64,000 nucleotides of DNA from Chionoecetes opilio. Lineage: Eukaryota; Arthropoda; Malacostraca; Decapoda; Majidae. The stretch covers positions 107,501-171,500 of the forward strand of contig JACEEZ010000154.1 in NCBI GenBank assembly GCA_016584305.1, given 5' to 3'. Positions 60,301 to 64,000 of this stretch are shown piece after piece; position 1 is the first letter of the stretch; each line of letters opens with the position of its first letter. The position numbers and the translations under genes were made by a program. A model generated the notes under the pieces. The model saw nothing but the letters and a program-made list of their open reading frames with translations. It had not been told where the DNA came from and made no database searches.

Positions 60301-63300
60301 GGTGAGGTAGGTGTGAGGGGGGTGGGGGCCCCGGGGGTGGCTGGCCGCAGCACAGTCTGGGTGAGAGTGATGGGCTTGCTCACAGGGGTGCCGGGGGTAG
60401 CGGGGGTGCTGGTGGGGGTGGTGGGAGTTGATGCAGTGGTGACTGGAGTTGGAATATCATATTTTTGTATCTGTGGGTATAAATAACGGTTGGATGTAAA
60501 AACAGGTGTAGGAGATGTGGGAAACTTTCCTCCTCACACACTTGGTGGTTGTCCCCAATTCTTGAGTGAAAATAAGTCATAATGGCCACAGGGACCTCAA
60601 GCGGCATGCATTTCATATGACAAGTTTCATAAGGCAAGGAATAGAAAAATTACGTTCATTTCATAACATTCACATATACATTTATCAGTTTTTTCCTTGA
60701 GAATAAATTCACACACTACAATGAACAGATCTACATTGCCAGAGACAGTTATAACATAAACTAATTAACACTCGTTCTGCAATATTCATTTCAACAATCA
60801 CATTTTCTTGACTGACTTGTTTGATCACCACCTGTCATCTCACCCGGCAGTCCTATTTTTTTCTTCTTTATATTACAAAGGGCTGGCCAAGGGCAATTTT
60901 TTTTAAAAAGAAGTAACAAAAAGGCCACTTAATTGCCAGTCCCTATAAAGAAGACAGTCAGAAAAATCTTGTAATGAGTAATCCTGCAGTGACAGCTTGA
61001 GTAACAACCCTGACTATCCTGCAGTGACAGCTTGAGTAACAACCCTGACTATCCTGCAGTGACAGCTTGAGTAACAACCCTGACTGTCCTGCAGTGACAG
61101 CTTGAGTAACAACCCTGACTGTCCTGCAGTGACAGCTTGAGTAACAACCCTGACTGTCCTGCAGTGACAGCTTGAGTAACAACCCTTGGCAGTGACAGCT
61201 TGAGTAACAACCCTGACTGTCCTGCAGTGACAGCTTGAGTAACAACCCTGACTATCCTGTAGTGACAGCTTGAGTAACAACCCTGACTATCCTGCAGTGA
61301 CAGCTTGAGTAACAACCCTGACTATCCTGTAGTGACAGCTTGAGTAACAACCCTGACTATCCTGCAGTGACAGCTTGAGTAACAACCCTGACTATTCTGC
61401 AGTGACAGCTTGAGTAACAACCCTGACTATTCTGCAGTGACAGCTTGAGTAACAACCCTGACTATCCTGCAGTGACAGCTTGAGTAACAACCCTGACTAT
61501 CCTGCAGTGACAGCTTGAGTAACAACCTGACTACCTGGCAGTGACAGCTTGAGTAACAACCCCTGACTATCCTGCAGTGACAGCTTGAGTAACAACAACC
61601 CTTGGCAGTGACAGCTTGAGTAACCTGACTGTCCTGCAGACAGCTTGGTAACCTGATACCTGCAGTGACAGCTTGAGTAACACACCCTTGCAGTGACAGC
61701 TTGAGTAACAACCCTGACTATCCTCAGTGACAGCTTGAGTAAACACACCTTGGCAGTGACAGCTTGAGTAACAACCCTGACTATCCTGCAGTGACAGCTT
61801 GAGTAACAACCCTGACTATCTGCAGTGACAGCTTGAGTAACGCCCCTTGACAGTGACAGCTTGAGTAACACCCGACTTCCAGTGACAGCTAGAGTAACAA
61901 ACCCTTGGCAGTGACAGCTTGAGTAACAACCCTTGCAGTGACAGCTTGAGTAAACACAACCCTTGGCAGTGACAGCTTGAGTAACAACCCTGACTATCCT
62001 GCAGTGACAGCTTGAGTAACAACCCTTGGCAGTGACAGCTTGAGTAACGCCCCTGTGCAGTGACAGCTTGAGTAACGCCCCTTGGCAGTGACAGCTTGAG
62101 TAACAAACCCTTGGCAGTGACAGCTTGAGTAACAACCCTGACTATCCTGCAGTGACAGCGTGAGTAACAACCCTGACTATCCTGCAGTGACAGCTTGAGT
62201 AACAACACCCTGCAGTGACAGCTTGAGTAACAACCCTGACTATCCTAGTGACAGCTTGAGTAACGCCCCTTGCAGTGACAGCTTGAGTAACCCCCTTGCG
62301 CAGTGACAGCTTGAGTAACAACAACCCTTGGCAGTGACAGCTTGAGTAACAACCCTGACTATCCTGCAGTGACAGCTTGAGTAACAACCCTGACTATCCT
62401 GCAGTGACAGCTTGAGTAACAACACCCTGGCAGTGACAGCTTGAGTAACAACCCTGACTTCCTGCAGTGACAGCTTGAGTAACAACAACAACCCTTGGCA
62501 GTGACAGCTTGAGTAACAACCCTGACTATCCTGCAGTGACAGCTTGAGTAACAACCCTGACTATCCTGCAGTGACAGCTTGAGTAACAACCCTGACTATC
62601 CTGCAGTGACAGCTTGAGTAACAACCCTGACTATTCTGCAGTGACAGCTTGAGTAACAACCCTGACTATTCTGCAGTGACAGCTTGAGTAACAACAACCC
62701 TGATATCGCAGTGACAGCTTGAGTAACAACCCTGACTATCTGCAGGGGACAGCTTGAGTAACAACCCTGACTATCCTGCAGTGACAGCTTGAGTAACAAC
62801 CCGCTTGCAGTGACAGCTTGAGTAACAACCCTGACTATTCTGCAGTGACAGCTTGAGTAACAACCCTGACTATCCTGCAGTGGCAACTTGAGTAACAACC
62901 CTGACTATCCTGCAGTGACAGCTTGAGTAACGCCCCTTGGCAGTGACAGCTTGAATAACAACAACACTTGGCAGTGGCAGCTTGAGTAACAACCCTGACT
63001 ATCCTGCAGTGGCAGCTTGAGTAACGCCCCTGAGGTGGAGTACTTGCCTGCAGGAGGTAGGCGTCCCCGGTGGGAGTGGCGCCCCAGCACACCTCCAGGG
63101 TGGAGGTGGAGGCGCGCACCAGCTGCACGCGCCCGGGGGAGCCCGGCACACTGGTCTCCAGGTACCACAGGTCCTTGCAGCACACCTGACACATTGCCCA
63201 AAAAACCATCATGACATTCTAGTAGTTGTATTTCAGTTCACAAGTAACTGCTAGAATACCTTGCTATGTGAACAATCGCTTTTTTTTTTATATCATTATT

Positions 63301-63768
63301 ACTCTAATCCAAACTAACACCTTGGGATGCAGCATAATGAGCTATAGCCAAGATTCTCTGTTCCCCATCTACCCTTTAACAATGATTTTCCCTTTGTATT
63401 CGTATCTGGTAGGCTTCATGTCCACGGTTCAAGGCATTCCAACAAAGACAATCAGCTACATGTCAATTCACACAATCACCTTTCACTCAAAATCATCCCA
63501 ATCTTCTCAGTAAAATGTGAGCGTATAAATGTATACTATTGTTTGGCTAAAGCTGGATTTGGGGGCCTTGGATTTGCGCCAACTTCTTTTAACTCAAGGT
63601 GTCATTTCCAGCCACTACTGACCTGATTGTTCCATGCTTTTCTGTACCCGTCCCTGCCTGACCACACAAAGAGGCGGGTGTGGATGCCGACGGAGCAGTG
63701 GCCGGCTCGGGCGCGGGGCATCTGCTCCTCAAACTTGTCCATCAGCACGTCCTCCCACTTCATGCTCT
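48221..63768 (-). CDS. HCFC1: Host cell factor (HCF/HCFC1 homologue), last twelve exons (5' partial)
   Basis: HCF is a nuclear scaffold that tethers histone-modifying enzymes to transcription factors. Minus-strand exons: 63768-63623, 63185-63048, 60470-60287, 59903-59596, 57402-57274, 52832-52618, 52294-52109, 50959-50717, 50163-49517, 49261-48845, 48667-48475, 48339-48221; about 975 codons. The first encodes the last Kelch repeat ([29 protein letters not shown]); the next CCKDLWYLE and the first fibronectin-III half ([28 protein letters not shown]). A low-complexity Thr/Val/Ala/Gln core follows ([14 protein letters not shown]). The C-terminal FN3 pair reads [30 protein letters not shown] and [20 protein letters not shown]; the protein ends with a basic NLS-like tail ([11 protein letters not shown], stop 48221-48223). 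The Kelch exons before this lie right of the window. Vertebrate HCF-PRO cleavage repeats (THETGTT) are absent. Exon 6 and the exon 8/9 junction each miss one base. Confidence 0.92.
48475..48667 (-). CDS. HCFC1: HCF exon 11 (second C-terminal FN3 repeat)
   Basis: The acceptor is TTTTTTCAG|GAG and the donor is CTGCAAG|GTATGT. It encodes [20 protein letters not shown], then [19 protein letters not shown] and [11 protein letters not shown]. Confidence 0.94.
48845..49261 (-). CDS. HCFC1: HCF exon 10 (C-terminal FN3 repeats)
   Basis: The acceptor is GTATTCCAG|ATT and the donor is CAGCAG|GTGAGG. It is 139 codons, phase 0-0, with [32 protein letters not shown] and [15 protein letters not shown]. Confidence 0.95.
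49517..50163 (-). CDS. HCFC1: HCF exon 9 (acidic/Ser-Thr linker)
   Basis: The acceptor is TTACTTTCAG|GC and the donor is GAGGCG|GTGAGT. It is Thr/Ser/Gly/Glu-rich with [18 protein letters not shown] and two psi-K-x-E sumoylation-type motifs, IKQEP and IKTEEP. Its start requires a preceding phase-1 exon, but exon 8 ends in phase 0. Either a short exon or one base is missing. Confidence 0.82.
50221..50526. other. HCF intron 8, nothing recognised
   Basis: I searched this stretch for a micro-exon to fix the exon 8/9 phase and found no convincing candidate. Confidence 0.4.
50527..50716 (-). repeat. 31-bp minisatellite carrying copies of the HCF exon 8 donor
   Basis: On the minus strand GGTGGGTTCTGTTT, GTGTCATGTGTGGGAAG repeats about six times. 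The first copy of GTGGGTTCTG is the donor itself (CAACAG|GTGGGT at 50716). Each unit keeps AGG|GTGGGT, a donor-like site. Confidence 0.93.
50717..50959 (-). CDS. HCFC1: HCF exon 8
   Basis: The acceptor is GTCCCAG|GTG and the donor is CAACAG|GTGGGT. It encodes 81 codons, [35 protein letters not shown] and [16 protein letters not shown]. It belongs to the low-complexity HCF core. Confidence 0.85.
50996..51145 (-). mobile_element. Family L LINE-tail fragment
   Basis: ATAAGAAAATAAGGAAGCTA, AGAGGCCGTGAGACCTACAC to CCTTTTAAAGACCC, as in the copies at 26932 and 43126. Confidence 0.7.
51146..51519. other. HCF intron 7, nothing recognised
   Basis: No gene or known family was seen in this part of the intron. 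Confidence 0.4.
51520..52009. mobile_element. Palindromic MITE family S, copy 3, with internal extra DNA
   Basis: TACCATAGATAACACTAAAG at the left, GACTTTACTGTTATCTA at the right. The interior contains CATGATTTCAGGAAAGTTAG at 51608, whose inverse occurs at 522-541, so this segment is itself dispersed. Confidence 0.7.
52109..52294 (-). CDS. HCFC1: HCF exon 7
   Basis: The acceptor is GACTCCAG|CTC and the donor is GCTCAG|GTGATG. It is 62 codons, phase 0-0, encoding [19 protein letters not shown] and [19 protein letters not shown] retroposon tail (TGTATGCCTTCGGGCGAG) lies just past the donor. Confidence 0.86.
52618..52832 (-). CDS. HCFC1: HCF exon 6, one base short
   Basis: The acceptor is CTGTCCCTCAG|ATG type and the donor is CAGCAG|GTAGGT. 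The frame reads [20 protein letters not shown] and [10 protein letters not shown], then must shift to read [20 protein letters not shown] and NIVIAKQQ. The exon is 215 bp; 216 would be in phase with both neighbours. The shift falls at the C5 run in 52743-52748, a typical homopolymer error site. Confidence 0.83.
52829..53760 (-). repeat. 85-bp minisatellite carrying copies of the HCF exon 6 acceptor plus LINE tail
   Basis: ACATCTGAGGGACA recurs at 52829, 52914, 52999, 53084, 53169, 53254, 53339 and on to 53732 (about 11 units, one missing the word). On the minus strand this is TGTCCCTCAG|ATGTC, the exon 6 acceptor plus first exon bases. Each unit also holds a fragment of the family L tail (AAGCTACAAGAGGCCACGAG). 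Confidence 0.95.
53761..54111. other. HCF intron 5, nothing recognised
   Basis: AT-rich spacer between two arrays, with no gene or element identified. Confidence 0.4.
54112..56536. repeat. 20-bp satellite array TACCCTATACCACCTACATG, ~121 copies
   Basis: Highly uniform 20-bp units with C/A and C/T variants (CCATATACC, CCATCTACATG). Three units make 60 bp, so all three forward frames stay open and give ORFs up to 850 codons with a 20-residue period. It is intronic in HCF and not coding. Confidence 0.97.
56540..56612 (-). mobile_element. Family L LINE-tail fragment between two arrays
   Basis: ATACGAAAATAAGGAAGCTA, AGAGGCCGCAAGACCTACAC. The following GGTAGTTCCTATTAATTCCT leads straight into the next array. 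Confidence 0.7.
56613..57150. repeat. 27-bp satellite array, about 20 copies
   Basis: Units of TATATCTTATCCTACATATC plus CACCTTA, with TATATATCC/TACATATCC variants. All frames are open because 27 is a multiple of 3. Confidence 0.95.
57151..57273 (-). repeat. Duplicated segment at the HCF exon 5 donor with (TTA)n
   Basis: ACTTAGCATGGCCCTGTCAC and ACTTAGCATGATCCTGTCAC, about 47 bp apart, are each followed by AACACTTATTATTATTA. The true donor GTAAGTAAG lies at the edge; AAGTAATAATAA words on the minus strand repeat it in part. Confidence 0.75.
57274..57402 (-). CDS. HCFC1: HCF exon 5
   Basis: The acceptor is CACCTGCAG|TTT and the donor is ACTCCT|GTAAGT. It is 43 codons, phase 0-0, encoding [20 protein letters not shown] and [16 protein letters not shown]. 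Confidence 0.86.
57503..57887. mobile_element. Family P pogo/Tc1-like MITE, copy 5
   Basis: CAGTAAAACCTCTCGTATTC to TATGAGAGGTTTTACTG, with four internal tandem copies of CAACATTTCCTAGCTATATA plus poly-T. It lies in HCF intron 4. Confidence 0.78.
57888..58313. other. HCF intron 4, nothing recognised
   Basis: Unique-looking AT-rich intronic DNA with no gene or repeat recognised. Confidence 0.4.
58314..59281. mobile_element. TIR element, 968 bp
   Basis: The left end AGTACACACAACCCTCGTTT, continuing CCTGGAC, is the inverse of the right end GTCCAGGAAAACGAGG, continuing GTGTGTGTACT. There is no transposase ORF. The interior is GC-rich with many CG dinucleotides and CCGGAC words near both ends. 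Confidence 0.78.
58494..58507 (+). promoter_or_regulatory. CTCF-like motif inside the TIR element
   Basis: CCGCCAGGTGGCAG fits the degenerate CTCF core consensus at every position. A match of this kind is expected roughly by chance about once in a window of this size, so it is only a candidate. Confidence 0.3.
59366..59574. mobile_element. TTAA-type MITE, copy 4
   Basis: TTAA at 59366-59369 and 59571-59574. Ends CGCCTTCACGCCCAGATC and TTCTGGGCGTGAAGGGG. This is the copy with the most symmetric ends, and it stops 21 bp from the HCF exon 4 boundary. Confidence 0.8.
59596..59903 (-). CDS. HCFC1: HCF exon 4 (Ala/Thr/Val core)
   Basis: The acceptor is GTGTGACAG|CC and the donor is GGACAG|GTACGA. 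It encodes [20 protein letters not shown], then [18 protein letters not shown], a segment nearly identical in vertebrate HCF-1, and [15 protein letters not shown]. Confidence 0.92.
60287..60470 (-). CDS. HCFC1: HCF exon 3
   Basis: The acceptor is TACCCACAG|ATA and the donor is ATCAGAG|GTTGGT. It starts [20 protein letters not shown], joining exon 2 (YLLQ) into the conserved LQxQKYDIP, and is rich in Thr/Pro. Confidence 0.9.
60475..60979. other. HCF intron 2 proximal part, nothing recognised
   Basis: AT-rich, no repeat family identified. Confidence 0.4.
60980..63028 (-). repeat. 35-bp satellite array, ~60 copies, irregular, in HCF intron 2
   Basis: Units read CCTGACTATCCTGCAGTGAC plus AGCTTGAGTAACAAC. 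Many are shortened (CCCTTGGCAGTGACAGCTTG). The array ends about 20 bp from the exon 2 donor. On the minus strand each unit has TGTCACTGCAG|GATAG, which resembles both an acceptor and the CTGCAGG of the exon 2 donor. Confidence 0.95.
63048..63185 (-). CDS. HCFC1: HCF exon 2 (FN3 N-terminal half), GC donor
   Basis: The acceptor is ATGTGTCAG|GTG. It encodes [38 protein letters not shown] and DAYLLQ. The donor is CTGCAG|GCAAGT, a GC-AG intron with otherwise perfect U1 complementarity. Confidence 0.93.
63190..63615. other. HCF intron 1 in window, nothing recognised
   Basis: A plus-strand ORF of 95 codons at 63226-63513 has no recognisable feature and is not called. Confidence 0.4.
63623..63768 (-). 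CDS. HCFC1: HCF exon 1 in window (last Kelch repeat)
   Basis: The acceptor is CGCCCACCAG and the donor is AATCAG|GTCAGT. It encodes [40 protein letters not shown] and YRKAWNNQ, the last blade of the HCF Kelch propeller. The exact start could be 63768 or 63766 (two AGs). Confidence 0.93.
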
Positions 63769-64000
63769 CTGGTGGGCGAGGGTTGGGTTACATGTGTGTG
63801 ACGGTCCTTCAAAAACATTACTATTATGTATATTGCCCACATGTATATATTAATCTTGTATTTGCTTTAGTACTTAAAAACTTATCTAGATTCACAAACC
63901 ATAACAACTTCCAAATCATAATAAAAAATCTCTCTTTCCATCTCGGGATCATTTCAATTCCAGCAAAAATTGGAATGCGTAATAAAAGCAAAAATAAATG
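63769..64000 (-). other. HCF upstream intron, nothing recognised
   Basis: AT-rich sequence with no exon recognised up to the window edge. Confidence 0.4.

Noticed and set aside
60980..63028. Regular 35-bp repeats resembling a CRISPR array
   Set aside because: Units are adjacent with no unique spacers, the DNA is eukaryotic and intronic, and there are no cas genes.

Overview
The window is animal nuclear DNA, most likely from a decapod crustacean. The genes are intron-rich. TTAGG-type (CCTAA) telomere-like repeats, typical of arthropods, lie inside transposons, and introns are packed with micro- and minisatellites, MITEs and non-LTR retrotransposon debris. The decapod placement is an inference from this repeat landscape and from gene divergence; no search was possible.

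Layout: (1) 1-5.4 kb, plus strand: three exons of an unrecognised Arg/Gly-rich protein gene whose 5' part lies outside the window. (2) 11.56-20.24 kb, minus strand: the first four coding exons of a SMARCAL1-type annealing helicase (RPA-binding motif, HARP domain). The ATPase exons are not in the window, so SMARCAL1 continues to the left and the plus-strand gene may be nested inside it. (3) 20.3-27.9 kb: gene-free, transposon-rich DNA with a 1.4-kb inverted repeat and an hAT element nested in another element. (4) 27.89-43.08 kb, plus strand: an essentially complete PIGO gene (GPI ethanolamine phosphate transferase 3), eight exons. (5) 48.22-63.77 kb, minus strand: the last twelve coding exons of host cell factor (HCF/HCFC1), from the final Kelch repeat to the stop codon. 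SMARCAL1 and PIGO are head to head; PIGO and HCF are tail to tail. The three recognised genes act in unrelated processes (fork repair, GPI-anchor synthesis, transcription co-regulation), so nothing suggests a functional cluster.

The most striking structure is not a gene. Tandem arrays abut many exon-intron junctions, and several array units carry a copy of the neighbouring splice site. The PIGO exon 3 acceptor is present in 11 copies at 58-bp spacing, the HCF exon 6 acceptor in about 11 copies at 85-bp spacing, and the HCF exon 8 donor in about 6 copies at 31-bp spacing. PIGO intron 1 also holds a 4.8-kb 25-bp array containing a 2,450-bp higher-order duplication.

Four places need one base more or less for an open frame (exon 3 of the unknown gene, PIGO exon 4/5, HCF exon 6, HCF exon 8/9). 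This suggests residual single-base assembly errors rather than four broken genes.
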